Positions 1-11,110 of a stretch of 18,606 nt of DNA are shown one piece after another. Source of the DNA: Larix sibirica (lineage: Eukaryota > Streptophyta > Pinopsida > Pinales > Pinaceae); assembly GCA_004151065.3 (NCBI GenBank), contig NWUY0300054993.1, forward strand, positions 1-18,606. Reading direction: 5' to 3'. The position numbers were made by a program, and so were the translations under genes. The notes below the pieces were generated by a model. The model saw only the letters and a program-made list of their open reading frames with translations, was not told the origin of the DNA and made no database searches. How positions within the stretch are numbered: position 1 is the first letter of the stretch; each line of letters begins with the position of its first letter.

Positions 1-2
1 GC

Positions 3-116
3 ATGCCCCTTGGTCATGGTTTCTCAGACCATAGGGCACTCTCGCAAGTCAGGGAGATTAGAGCAAACAAAAAAAAACATGTTTTATTGGTTCTTAGATC
101 ATTCATTATTATCTAA
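3..116 (+). other. short coding-like tail, unassigned (SDHRAL motif)
   Basis: A frame open from the window's edge starts with ATG at 3 and ends with TAA at 114-116 (37 codons). It contains GFSDHRALSQVREIRANKKK. SDHRAL resembles the last conserved motif of AP-type endonuclease/DNase I-like proteins. However, the LINE that follows has its own endonuclease 2.2 kb downstream, so this would belong to a different element or gene. An AATAAA at 163-168 could be its poly(A) signal. The protein is not recognised; a chance frame or an old retroelement fragment is equally possible. Confidence 0.25.
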
Positions 117-619
117 TAGATAATTATAAATAAGTGTGGTGATTTTTTATTTTAATTGTGTGAATAAAATATAAATATGACTTAGAATGATGGAGAAGTT
201 AGGGTTTGTTGCGATGGGTGACAAGGTTTCTCTTTCCAGATTTTGTCTTTGATTTCTTAGCCAATTCGCAGTATAGAGGAGGTGTGTGGTCAGCTTGTAT
301 ATTGTTATGATGACCCCCTCTAGGTATCAAATATTATTTCTTTTCAGATAATGAGGTGAACTCCTCAATCTTTTCCATATCGCTTTCTAAAGGTCCCAAT
401 CTGGACTATGCCGTCATCTCTAGTTGGTGATTGAGGGCACACAAGCGACAGGATTTGTGTCATCATACACATGTCGATCTATCCATTCTGGTGGCAGTGG
501 GAGTTAATATAGATTATGGTTTATCTACTTGTTTTGGTTCATTATTTGAGGCAATAGGGCTTTTGTAGTCGGTTGTTTTTGTATCTGGCCACTCACACGA
601 TGTCTCCTCATTATCGTCT

Positions 620-2290
620 ATGGTGGATTCTAAATCAGATAAGTGTAGTGACGTAGTCGTACGTTATTCCCATGATCTACTTCACACTCATTCGAAGTCT
701 TGGTCATTGGTTGTGGATGGATATGGCCTCTCACACGATCGTCTAACTTCGCATTCCAGATCCTCACTTCCCACTTCAAACAATGATGAGGATCATACTC
801 GTTTTTACAATAATGTCACATCTGGTATATCTCCCGAGGGTTTGGAAGCTCGATTGGTGGGTTTTATCGGTAGTAGATTGGATCTCCCAAACCTTAAAGC
901 CTGATCTAAGAAGAAGGGTTCTTCATCGCCCAACAAGATGAAGAAGAAAGTCTTGGGTGCGAGAGGGTTTGGGATCGTGTTGGTGGTTGGAAAAGATATC
1001 TTGAGCAAGAATATTGCTAGACTCTAAGGGAAAAATTTAATTGGGAAATTTTGCGGCAGAAGGGTCTCGGAGGCTCAATTGAATCCCTAGATTAAGGAGA
1101 ATTGGATGCCATTGATTTCCGATCTGCCAAACCTTTCCTGACTGGCAAGGGGATGGATAAGCTTTGGGTTTACATACCCACCCGAAGTAGAGAAAATTTT
1201 GCATTGAGTTTAGATTTTGGGTAAAACCCCTCTTGTTTTGAAGCATTGACATCCCTTATTTGACCCTTGGAAAGACACACTGGAATCTTTCTCAATCTGG
1301 GTTAAAATTCCTTGCTTACCTTTGGAATTTTGGTCTCGGGAATATATAAAGGTGATAGGGGATGCAACTGGTAAATTTGTGGTTGTTGATGCAGACTTTT
1401 TTTCCTCTTCGAAGAGATCGGTGGCGCGCATTTTGATTGAGGTTGATGCTCATAAGTGACTCTTTAAATCCATTGAATTGGTGGTAGGGGATTTTATATT
1501 CACCCAATAACTAGACTAGCTAAACATCCATTTTTCGATGTGTCAGATGCCACCTCTATGGACACATGGTTGTAGATTGTTTCTTGTCCTTTAACAAATG
1601 GATCTAGCAACAGAAAGAGTTTCTGACAACTAACGAGTCTTTTTCTCATTGTTTGGTGGAGCTTGGGGAGACTGTTGGCTGGGAAAAGAAGGTGGTAGAT
1701 CCGATGCTTACATACAAGTCTAAAATTATTCAAGATTTAATTCTTCCCTTAGAGACCTCGACTCCTATGGGTCCTTCTTGTGTGGATTAAGAATTGCTCG
1801 CAGGATTTGATTTATCCTTGAGTTAATTTGATAAGCTAGTAGGTTTATCGAAAAGCATTGTGGAAGAGCCGATGGTAGCTACCCCTAGCTTCCTTGGTTA
1901 AGGGTGTTGCGCCAACTTTGGAATCCCTTGTGGTTTTTGGTGGAAATTTCTTGGTTCCTCTAGTTAGTTTGTATAGCAAGGATCATTTAGCTTCCAAGGA
2001 GGATTTGGTGATTGGCCTCTGCAGTGGTTCGATTCATTAAGGTCAGTCGCTTCCTTCTCTTTCCTCGGCCCATGGCAGTCTAGGATCTAGAGGGGGTACT
2101 CAAAGGTCATATCTTCTACAGCCGCGGAATAAAGGGATCCCTAAGAAAGGGGGTATGGGCATGGATGAACCCATGTCTTCTATCCCAACGAAGATTGGTA
2201 GGAAGTCATATATGTCTCATCCCCGAGAGAAAGCCAAAAGAGAAATCTCCCAAGGTAGGCAGTTAAGTATCTCTGCACTTAGAGCAAAAA
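620..2290 (+). pseudogene. LINE ORF1 remnant (nucleic-acid-binding, DUF4283-like, CCHC knuckle)
   Basis: The clearest block is open at 1259-1456. It reads FDPWKDTLESFSIWVKIPCL, then LEFWSREYIKVIGDATGK, and ends ARILIEVD. This matches the pattern of plant L1 ORF1 / DUF4283 proteins (W.P.F, PVWVRLP, LP.E.W, I...IG, A RI.VEVD). After a TGA at 1457 and a frame change, 1539-1580 encodes a perfect CCHC zinc knuckle, CVRCHLYGHMVVDC (C-X2-C-X4-H-X4-C). A basic stretch, REKAKREISQGRQ, near 2220-2265 would be the C-terminus. The 620-904 frame is open (94 codons, starts GTG) but not recognisable and is included only by position. ORF1 proteins coat LINE RNA; this copy is dead. Confidence 0.65.
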
Positions 2291-2315
2291 ATGCCCCTTC
2301 AGGGATTCCTAAATC

Positions 2316-3002
2316 AAGATTGTCTCCATAAACGTTTGTGGCTTGAGGGGTCAAACCAAATATCTTCCCTCGAGAGGTTAATGGTGGTGGAAAAACTAGA
2401 TATTTTGCTACTTTAGGAAACAATGTTGCAGGGAGATGTGGCAATTGGTCTGTTGGAAAAAAAAATCTCATTGGTCCTTTTTGGTCATAGATGTGAATGG
2501 AAGCTTAGGTGGTCTGGTCTCTGGATTCTCTTGGTCCCTTTAGGTCAAAAATTCATTTGCTTGTGGGTCAGATTTGGGAGAATAAGTTCTTTTCATGATT
2601 TGGACAAGCCCTTTCTCATTTTGAATATTTATGGCTCATGTGATAATAAACTAGATTTATGGTCTTTGTTATTGGCGAGAAGATGCATTCAGTCCAACAA
2701 TATTATCATGGGTGGGGACTTAAACTTAACCTCTCTAGTCATGAAATTTGGGGGGGGCTGCGGCTCGGGTGGATTCTTCAGGTCCTATTCTCAAAGATTT
2801 GTTTGATGAAAAAGGTTGGGTGGATGTCAAACTGGGGGTTCTATAGCCTACTTGGATCAATAAGTGCATCGAGGAACAAGGTATTTCTAAACGTCTTGAT
2901 CGATTCTTTATGCATGGAAATATGTTCATTGATTCCAATATATTTCATTCTCTGGTTAGTTAGTCCTATTTCTCGGATCATTTTCTCGTCTTCTTGGAAT
3001 TA
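2316..3002 (+). pseudogene. LINE ORF2 endonuclease domain (AP-type), broken
   Basis: This domain nicks target DNA to prime reverse transcription. Visible motifs in order are KIVSINVCGLRG (2316, frame 3) with the metal-binding Asn; LDILLL*ET (2396-2422, shifted frame), where the conserved Gln before the catalytic Glu is now TAG (2414-2416); NIIMGGDLNLT with Asp at 2717 and Asn at 2723; then, after another shift near the G-run at about 2750, TWINKCIEEQGISKRLDRFF and FSDHFLV with the SDH motif at 2973-2981. Stops at 2844 and 2961 also break the last part. Catalytic positions are mostly conserved although the frame is lost. Confidence 0.8.
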
Positions 3003-4904
3003 GGAAGGGATGAAGCTAGATCAGGAACTCCTTTTAAGTACAACTCCTCTTGGTTGCATGGCCTAGATGTTCAATGAATAGTAAAGGAGCAGTGGGTTCC
3101 TGTAAATGGTAGGGTCGAATCTAATGCTAGTCTTCAATTTTTTGCCTCTCTTCGTAAAATAAAAGAAGCATTAATTCAATGGAACCAGGACAAACAAAAA
3201 GTTGGGGAGGCAAAACTCGTGGAGATCGAAGGTCACCTAACATCTCTCTATGCATCATTTTCTGTTAGTTTTCCTTTAGAGGATGTTAGGCATGAAGTGG
3301 CTTCTTTGGAGCAAGTCAAATCTAATTTCCTATGTGATGTCGATATGGAATGGAGACTGAAGAGTAGAGCTTTGTGGCTTCAAGCAGGGGATCAAAATAC
3401 ATTTTTTTTTTCAAAACATTGCAAAGCATCACATGATTTCAAATTGATTTCGGAGATTAAGAACGATGAAGTTCAATCAAATAAATGGTTCCACAATATA
3501 GCAGGGGTTGTTGTGAATCACTTCAAGGAGCTATATTTCGATCCAAGGAATCAAGAATTTGACAGTATGCTTCAATTTATTAGAAAATTTCCTCGGATGG
3601 TTAATCGGGAGGAGAATGAAGAACTTTACCAACTAGTATCCTTGGAAGAGCTCTTAGATGTTCTCAAACTTTTATAATGAGACAAAATCCCTGATCTAGA
3701 TGGTTGACCCCCTAAATTTGTTGTTGAATTTTCTGAGCTCTTAAGGGGTGATATTTTGAAAGTGATTGAAGAGGTCATCATCTCGGGCTCCATTCATGGT
3801 TCTCTGAATTCTACCTTTTTGGCCTTGATTCCTAAAAAGGATCATTCAACATATTTGATTGATTTTAGGCCCATCTCTCTTTGCAATGAAGTATATAACA
3901 TCATAGTCAATATCATTGATGTCCGCATAAAGCCTATCCTTTCCAGGTATATTTATCAAGAACGATTTAACTTTCTTAATGGTTGTATTATCCATGAGGC
4001 GGTTGGCTCTACTCAAGAAGGGCTGCATTCCATCAAAATTCAGAATCAAAGAGTCGCAACTTTAAAACTCGACCTCTCGAAGGCTTATGACAAAGATTCC
4101 CTAATCTTTATCATACTTGTTCTACTTCGCATTGGATTTAATTTGGAGCTGACTAATTGGATAATGGGATGTGTTGTCTCCTCCAATTTCATAGTCTTAA
4201 TCAATGGATCGAGGTCAGATTTCTTCAAATCTTCTTGTGATATACGGCAAGGATTCCCTCTCTCACCCTATCTCTTCTTATTGTTGGTTGAAGGTTTGAG
4301 TATACTTATGCTTTTTGAATGTTCAAGGCGTAATCTATCAGGGGTGTCTTTCAATGGCCATGAAAACTTGACCCATCTCATGTTCATTGATGATATCTTC
4401 CTCTTCTGCTTCCAATTAGTGGTGGAATGTCAATGTTTGGCGAGCTCTCTTTCCCTTTTCTGTAGGGATATGGGTATGGAAATCAGTGAGAGAAAATATT
4501 CACTGTATGTCCTTCAAAACTAGTGGGATCAAAGGTGTTTTTGGCAAAGGTTTTTTCCATATGAATGTTGCAAGATGGAAGAGGGTCTTCAATACTTAGG
4601 ATTCCCCTGCAAACCTAACCAATATGGTAAACAAGACCAGGTTTGGCTGATATCCAAGGTGGAGGCCATAGTCAATTTATGGTGCAACAAATGGAACTTA
4701 AGAGGGGAGATATTGGTGCTAATTAAATTGGTCTTGGAAGCAATTTCGGTTTATTGGCATCTTCTAGCACACATTTCGAAACCCATTATGGATAAAATAT
4801 TTAAACTGTGTTACAATTATTTATGGGAAAATAACAAGGAATATCAAGGTTTCCATCTGGTTAGTTGGAAGGACTTGGATACACCTAAATTAACAGATGG
4901 TTGG
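3003..4904 (+). pseudogene. LINE ORF2 reverse transcriptase domain, stop-interrupted
   Basis: One frame continues from the endonuclease to about 4904, broken only by stops at 3075, 3675, 3678, 3705 and 4521. Conserved plant L1 motifs are LALIPKK and DFRPISLCNEVY (finger region), LDLSKAYDK with the first catalytic Asp at 4071-4073, RQGFPLSPYLFLL, and LMFIDDIFLF with the Asp pair at 4389-4394. The family usually has FADD; here Ala is Ile. The stretch after the 4521 stop (LQYLGFPCKPNQYGK) matches the thumb region. All three catalytic aspartates survive, so decay is by stop codons rather than by loss of the active site. Confidence 0.88.
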
Positions 4905-5210
4905 GTCTAAATAATATATTTAATTTTAATAAAGTCCTTGTTTCAAAACCCCTCTATAATTTCTTAACCAACTATAGTTTTTGGAAAGACATTCTTTGTG
5001 CTAAACACATTAGTCCTAGCTCAATGGTGGATTGGGTGCGTAAAAGGAACAAGTCCACTCAGATGGTCTCTAGCTAATGGAAGGCCCTTTCCAATGCTTT
5101 TCTTGTTTTAGCCCCTTTTTTGGCATGGAAGGTGGGAGAAATCGGCCCGAGTTGGTGCCGATGTTGTGATGGGGATTCAAGGCAGATCTTTTCTCTCTGT
5201 AGGACTTGAT
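4898..5210 (+). pseudogene. LINE ORF2 continuation after frameshift (thumb/connection)
   Basis: The reverse-transcriptase frame hits TAA at 4908, but the next frame picks up the homology: GLNNIFNFNKVLVSKPLYNF, WKDILCAKHI, MVDWVRKRN, WKALSNAFLVLAPFLAWKVG. This follows the plant L1 pattern GGLGL.N...FN.AL..K. A one- or two-base indel near 4895 explains the change. One stop is present within SS*WKAL, and TGA/TAG stops follow near 5205. Between here and 5445 no frame is open and the residual homology is unclear. Confidence 0.6.
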
Positions 5211-5444
5211 TAGACACTTTTAGTCTATTGGTAAGGTTTGTTTGGAAAAATTCACTAAACCTTCATAATCTTCCATTTGGAAAAAAGGTTGGTTATCAGT
5301 GGAAGATCTTAGGTTAGATAGGGAATGTCGAGGGAGTTGGGATAACTTTGTGAGGATGTTACACAGGCACACATCTGGATTACAGATGAGGGTGGTTCTC
5401 TGAAATGGATCTTCAATACCTCTGGGGGCATATATTCTACAAAA

Positions 5445-5987
5445 TTGGGATATGAGTCATGTTATATTATTAACTTAGAGGAGATTAAATGTTGGTGGAA
5501 GTATCTTTGGAAAATTGCGGCCCCGCCCAAAAGTATTTTACATTTCTGGTTATTATTGTCAACCCAGGTTTTAACATGGGATAGATTGCAAAAGTTTAAT
5601 TTTAGTGGCCTGGGAATTTGCTCACCATGCAAGAAGGCTAATGAATCTAATGACCACGCTTTTCTTCTTTGTCCATTCACCAAATTGGTTTGGAAAGAAG
5701 TTGAACAATGTTTGAATATTTCAAAACTTTGGTCCACTTCCTCAATTGAACTTTGCTTTAAACAATTTTGTTCAAACCCAAATCTAAAATGCCTTAGAGC
5801 TCTTCCTTTGATGGTGTCGTGGGGCATATGGATTGTGAGGAACAAAGTTGTTTTCAATGGTTCTATTTTGCTCTCTTTCCAAGTTTTAGCCCAAGCTTTG
5901 TCTCTTTTTCAGCATTTTCAAACTCAGTTCAAGTATGGATATGTGGTAATGATCGAACCTATGGTTATTCAAGAGGTTTGTCCCTAG
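5445..5987 (+). pseudogene. LINE ORF2 zinc-binding region (zf-RVT)
   Basis: An open stretch of about 180 codons. WWKYLWKIAAPPKSILHFWL, then LTWDRLQKFNFSG, CSPCKKANESNDHAFLLCPF and WKEV follow the plant LINE zf-RVT pattern (W...P.K...F.W, L.T...L, C..C....E...H...C). The Cys/His set C-X2-C...H...C is present. It is separated from the RT by a frame change and continues in the same frame, after a single TAG at 5985, into the RNase H domain. Confidence 0.75.
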
Positions 5988-5990
5988 TCT

Positions 5991-6345
5991 TTCTTTGATG
6001 GGGCCAGTCAAGAGGGAAATTGAATCAATGGTTTTGGTTTTGTGATTTATCTCTCAAAGAATCATTATATGACAGGGAAAGGCACATTGAGGGTTGGTAC
6101 CAATAATTTTTCCAAACTTAAAGGCTTATTTTTTGTGTTGCAATAATCATTACTTAAAGGCATCTCAAGACTTCAAGTTTTTAGTGATTATAGGTTGGTT
6201 ATCAAGGGGATGCAGGGAGTCGTCAGATCATAAATATTGGACTTATTTACTTGGTTGATCGATTCAAGTATATCGGTGGTACATTTCTCTTTGTTGGGTA
6301 TAATCACACCTTCATGGAATTGAACTCAGTTGCTGACGATCTTTA
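5991..6345 (+). pseudogene. LINE RNase H domain remnant
   Basis: RNase H would remove the RNA strand of the RNA:DNA hybrid. FFDGASQEGN opens the domain with the first catalytic Asp at 5997-5999. GTNNFSKLKGLFFVL is the TNN.AEL motif, but the catalytic Glu is Lys (6114-6116, AAA). LQVFSDYRLVIKG supplies the next Asp (6186-6188). After a frameshift, ELNSVADDL supplies the last Asp (6335-6337). Three of four acidic positions remain. In-frame stops (for example within EGN*INGFGF) mark it as dead. An added RNase H domain of this kind is known from a subset of plant L1 elements. Confidence 0.75.
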
Positions 6346-7115
6346 AAAACATATTTTATCCTTGAATCTTGGTTTTCTCAGTGAGGAGGAATTCCATGGA
6401 GGCACCTTAGTCTCCTCCCAGATGTCCCCTTTTTATCTACCTCGTGATCTAGGATCTGTTTTAGTTGTCTTTCCACATTTTAGTGGACTTATGTTGTCCC
6501 TATCTAGTGATCATTTTGAGCTGTCTACAACTTTGTTGATTAATTTTGGTTAGATAATGCCCTCGATATTGAAGAATGTATTGTCTGAATTTATTAATGG
6601 AAATACAGTTTCTTTTCATGGAAAATAAAGTATGGTAACTAGGTTTATATCATCTTGTTGGTTGGATCTAGCTCGAGTGGTTATGGGATGGAAGGTTATT
6701 CAAACCTCACCCATAATCTATTCCTCTAAATGAGATGTGAGCTCAAGATTATAATATTATTGTTGACCTAGACTTATGCATTGCTCGATAATCATAGTTA
6801 AAATATAGTTTATTGGTTTATATGTTATTAATTATCATCTAAAAATTGCAATAAAAAGAACAATTTATTTATAATTATTGTTATTGATCATTGTCCTTGC
6901 ATCCAATTATATATCAATCAATCACTTGCATATGTTATTGTATTAATATTATTTCATAATTAATGTACATGTGGATTAGGCCTTTCCCGAGACCTAGAGC
7001 TAGTGCGTCACTTCAGTTTCATTTTGGTAAGAAATTACACATAAAATAACTTTCAACATGATCACAACTATTTCTCAATGAAATGCATCTAAGTTACCTT
7101 GCATTGCCCCTACCG

Positions 7116-7208
7116 AGATTTCATTTCCAATATATCAAAGTTACAAAGATTTCATTTCCCATATATTAAAGTTACATAGATTTCATTTCCCATGTATTAA
7201 AGATTAAC
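7116..7208 (+). repeat. 31-bp tandem repeat, three copies
   Basis: Copies start at 7116, 7147 and 7178, each beginning AGATTTCATTTCC and running through TATTAAAGTTACA. Copies 1 and 2 differ at three positions or so, and copy 3 diverges in its last bases. Period and phase are exact, so this is a true tandem array. It has no recognised role. Confidence 0.85.
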
Positions 7209-8305
7209 TTAATTTTCGTTGGTGGACATACGTGTTAATCCTTTATCTTAAATAGGCTTGTGCTTCGGATTCATAGACAAATGTCCTACACATTTCCATG
7301 TGTTACATGCACTAGTGGAAGGGTTTAAGGTGCAACGAGGATCTTGTAAATTACTTGGAAAATTATCAGATTGTCAAGCAATCACAGAATGATCAAGGAT
7401 GGTAGTTATTCACTTCTGAAATATTTGTTCTCTTTCAAATTTCATTTGAGATGAACCATTCAACATCCAAAATTGGTTGTTTTTCAAGCATATCTTCATC
7501 AAATCTCAATTCAAAAGTTTTAGATTGAAGATGATACCAATCTATGCACTAGTTATTGTTACCTTACTGGTATAATTACTCATACTTGTGATCGAGGGTG
7601 GCATGTTAAATTGTGAGTCCTTGGACAATCGTAAAGTCTAAGATCACCTTCTTATGAGTTGTTATCCTTATCTATCAAATATGTGTCATTCCTATCCACT
7701 GATGAGTTGCCAGTGAGATCTAGATCTAAAGGTGATCTAATCTACATAATATATATTGATATTATTAGATGAAAATGCGTGTTGAATATAGCTTAAATCC
7801 TTTTCCGCCAATTTCTTGTATGCTCTATTCTTAAACATCATAAACCATTCATTCTGAGCTCCCTTTGAGACTTCTTATCTTGTACTCTATTTGTAAAATC
7901 TCCATGAGTGTCATGCCTTATGACCTATTTATTTAGAGTCCCCTTATTTATTTAGTTTGGTTATGGGAAAAATACTCCATGGTTAAGCATGCTCGAGCCA
8001 TATTTGTGCTGAGATGGGTGACTTTTACGATAAATCTTTGTTAGTGAGTGCAAGTCTTAGTGGGAATGATCGAAGCTACGTAATTATTTTCATTGGTTTC
8101 AATCTTACTTCTTCATCATTGTGAGCACAACCTAATGTAACAACTGTGACAATTCAAGCTCATATGAAATTTGTCAAAGTTGTATGAATAACCCCTAATG
8201 TATCAACCTAACATAAATAAACAAGAAGTATTGCATAATACTATATATAAGAAAATCAATTTACCTATAAGCTTTGGTGTTCTAGTTGGAGGAAGGCACC
8301 AAATC

Positions 8306-8755
8306 CTAGGAAGCATTGTCCATGTTGTGGTTAGAGGAACTGATTGCGGGCATATTCATGGCTGGAAGGTCAACGTGGGTCACCAATTGAACTAGGAGAT
8401 CTCGACATGTAAAGAACGAGGATTCCATAGCACTAATGTAACTCTTTGGTACAAAAATAGCCACATTAGATTCCTTTTCCTTATGGAGTGCCAATATATG
8501 TTTTACAATGTCAATGTACATTGATCTCTTGCCTTCTTTACTTTAGTGTCCTTTTTTGGCCTTGTTTAACCATGCCCCACAAACCTTATATTCCCAATGA
8601 TGGCAAGGATAATGATCTTCGTAACTTCTTGTTTCATTGAGCAAGCCTTTAATCATTTGCCAACATATCTGAAATTTACAACCATGGTAGGACATCATGC
8701 ATAACACTCCATAATAGGGAAAACAACTTCTAACTATCATAAACTCAAGATAATC
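8306..8755 (-). pseudogene. unassigned minus-strand reading frame, one internal stop
   Basis: Two minus-strand frames, 8740-8543 and 8521-8306, are in the same phase and separated by a single TAA, so together they give about 145 codons with one interruption. The upstream limit is an in-frame TGA just above 8755. Visible residues include FPYYGVLCMMSYHGCKFQIC with several Cys and His, and KHILALHKEKESNVAIFVPK. I do not recognise a family. A decayed transposase or retroelement fragment is possible, and so is chance. Confidence 0.25.
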
Positions 8756-9949
8756 TCATGAACTAGTGAAAATTCCACTTAAAATGGAAATGGAAATGCC
8801 AATACAAAATCCCATACATCAAGGGAAAGAAATTGAATGACCATGTAAACCTAGGATATTACCATCAAAGCCAAGTGTACACGAGGGGATGAGCACAATC
8901 TATATTCTTCATAGTTTTTCATTGCGATTAGATTAATGCATGTACCAAGTCTTGTGATTTCAATAGACTTTGTATCCTCTCTCGTCGATTTGGGATCTTG
9001 GGAAGACACTTGATGCAATGTGTCTTGAAACTTGTGAGCAACTTTTCATTATCGAGGACCCTTTAACTTAAATAAATTACATCACTTGGAAAGCCTTCAG
9101 CAACATGAGAGCCCTTTGCTAGATCCTACCTAGTCTTGGGGGAGCGTGCATATTTGAAAGTTTGAATGATAATAATTGAGTCCTCGATAACAATTGCCTC
9201 TCCATAATTGAAACCATGCAAAACTTCAAGATTATGAAGAACCACTAAGGCTTAAGGCTCATGCATAACAACCCCACCTACTACCCCTTAAAAATTATAT
9301 TTATTTACATTATAATAATGGATAATCAATTTTTAAACTTATCAAGGTTGTTGTGATCTCCCTTGCCTTGATGCATAGAGGAGATTTTGCACCTCTCTAA
9401 GCTAGATCCTAAGAAATTTTGGAGGAAAATTCTAAATCATAAAACTAAATAAAACAATATGATTGCTTCGAGGGGTTATAATTCCTAACTTAAAATGCTT
9501 TACAAATCCCTTTATCTTGTAGACAACATTCAAGCCCTTTCCACATTGGAAGCTATTTTTTCTCAAAAAGACATAGAGTTAAGGGTTAAGTGGTTTGCAA
9601 AAGGGAAAGCTAAGGACATCAGAGGTCATCGAGCATAAATCTTAAAAAATGGAGGGCCTATCCGCATCCCTCACATACACAAGCTCTTCAATTTAATAGT
9701 CGAGTAGGGTTTCCCTAAACCCTGGACTTAGAGCCTCACTATTCTTATTTTTAAAGGCACGGATAAAAACAATTCCTCTAATTATAGGACCATTATTATT
9801 AGCCCTCTTTTAGCCAAGTTATATGGAAATATTAAGGAAAATAAGATCAACATATGGATAAGAAACCAAAAAAAACTAAAAGCCAAGTTAGTTAGACGTA
9901 GAAGTTATCGCTCAATTGTGGACTACCTTATTACACTTGGGATCATTGT

Positions 9950-10680
9950 AGAGGAGTGTTACAATAATAGAACCAATTTCCTATCTTTATTCGTTGAATT
10001 TAGAAAAGCATTTGACATAATGCCCATACCTAACCTTTGAAATAGATTACAAGAGCTAAAAGTTCCCTTCGAGCCGAGAGTTACTGTAATAAGGTTGTAC
10101 AAGAACATTGTTGCAAAGTTTATGAACATTAAGGACTGGTCGAAAGAAATTAATTGTAAATTAAGAGTTAAACAAGGTTGTTCATTGTCCCCTATCCTTT
10201 TTGGCATATACATCAACAAGTTAGAGGGTTGTTTGGAAGAAGCAAGTTGTGTTGGCACAACTTTAGCTAGTATAGTCGTCATCGTTCTTCTTTACGCCAA
10301 TGGTATTGTTCTTATGGCAAGGAGTTCATATGGTCTCGACAAGCAAGCAAAAATTCTAAAGGCTTTTTGCTTTGGTACGGGTATGATTATTAACATTGAA
10401 AAAGCAAGGATCACGATGATAAATTCTAAAGGCTTTTTGCTTTGGAGGAAGTGACTTCATACAAATATCTCGGAAAGGATCTTCATCACAAGATTCATTC
10501 AAAGTGGAGCATTGACAAACATATAAATGGAGGGTGGAAAACTTATTATGAATTTTAAAATAATTGCAAATCAATGAACCTTTGGCTTTGGGATAAGAAG
10601 AAACTCCTCTTTGAGACTCTCATCACTCCTATTATCTTATATGGTTGTGAAGTTTGGGGTTGCAACATCTCTAAACATGG
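9950..10680 (+). pseudogene. reverse transcriptase core of the second LINE, inactive
   Basis: FRKAFDIMP carries the first catalytic Asp (10014-10016). A TGA at 10038 replaces what is probably the Trp of LW.RLQELK. The longest open part is 10095-10454: VKQGCSLSPILFGIYINKLE is the template-binding motif, and LLYANGIVLMARS is the active-site motif in which both aspartates of YADD are changed (AAT at 10299, GGT at 10302). The frame then breaks near an internal 25-bp duplication and resumes as SYKYLGKDLHHKIHSKWSI and GGWKTYYEF. With both metal-binding aspartates gone, the enzyme could not be active even if the stops were repaired. Confidence 0.8.
10351..10445 (+). repeat. 25-bp identical direct repeat inside the RT fragment
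   Basis: Positions 10351-10375 and 10421-10445 are identical over 25 bases (AAATTCTAAAGG through GCTTTGG), offset by 70 bp, with different flanking bases. The first copy encodes KILKAFCFG-type residues expected in this RT. The second sits where the alignment with the family breaks, so it is the likely added copy. Confidence 0.85.
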
Positions 10681-11110
10681 AGGAAGAGTAAATCTAATAT
10701 AATTTTAAAATTTATGATCTTAAAGTTAAATGCAATACACCCTATACTATCGTCCTTGTAGATGTCAATATTTTCACATTGAGAGTATGGCTATGACTAT
10801 GTACCTAATGTACAAGTACAAGAGAATCAACATGAAAGATAAAAGGCCTAATAATATTTCTTTAAACTTAAGTTAAATCCACTTGCGTCTTCAGAGGGAT
10901 TGGAATAAAGATGCCAAGTCTTATCCAAAACATTGGAGATTAGAGGATGAGGTCACTCTACAAAATATTGATACCATTAAAGATACTATTGCATCTAAAT
11001 TTTGGGACAAACTGTGGTGCAGTGGATAATCAAAGATTAAGAGAAAACTAAAATATTATAAAGATGTCATTAACCCTAATTTAGAAGATCAAAAGTATTT
11101 TTTATTATTA

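Larger units (their letters stand above)
185..6640 (+). mobile_element. degenerate, nearly full-length plant L1-type LINE with RNase H domain
   Basis: The domain order is ORF1 with zinc knuckle, endonuclease, reverse transcriptase, zinc-binding C-terminal region and RNase H, which is the layout of plant L1 elements that carry an added RNase H domain. Every domain is on the + strand and collinear, but the reading frame changes several times and many in-frame stops are present, so it cannot encode working proteins. The 5' limit is a guess: 185-620 looks like untranslated leader. The 3' limit is placed after a T-rich tail (about 6586-6628, TTTATTAATGG to CATGGAAAATAAAG) typical of plant L1 ends. 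I found no convincing target-site duplication. Confidence 0.85.
6641..9389. other. AT-rich gene-free region
   Basis: No gene, tRNA or rRNA is visible over about 2.7 kb. It holds a 31-bp triplicated repeat (7116-7208) and an unassigned minus-strand frame (8306-8755), listed separately. Stops are dense in the other frames. The remainder is probably unrecognisable old repeat DNA. Confidence 0.5.

Noticed and set aside
5462-5857. 131-codon minus-strand frame
   Set aside because: Antisense shadow of the LINE zinc-binding region, which has clear family motifs on the + strand.
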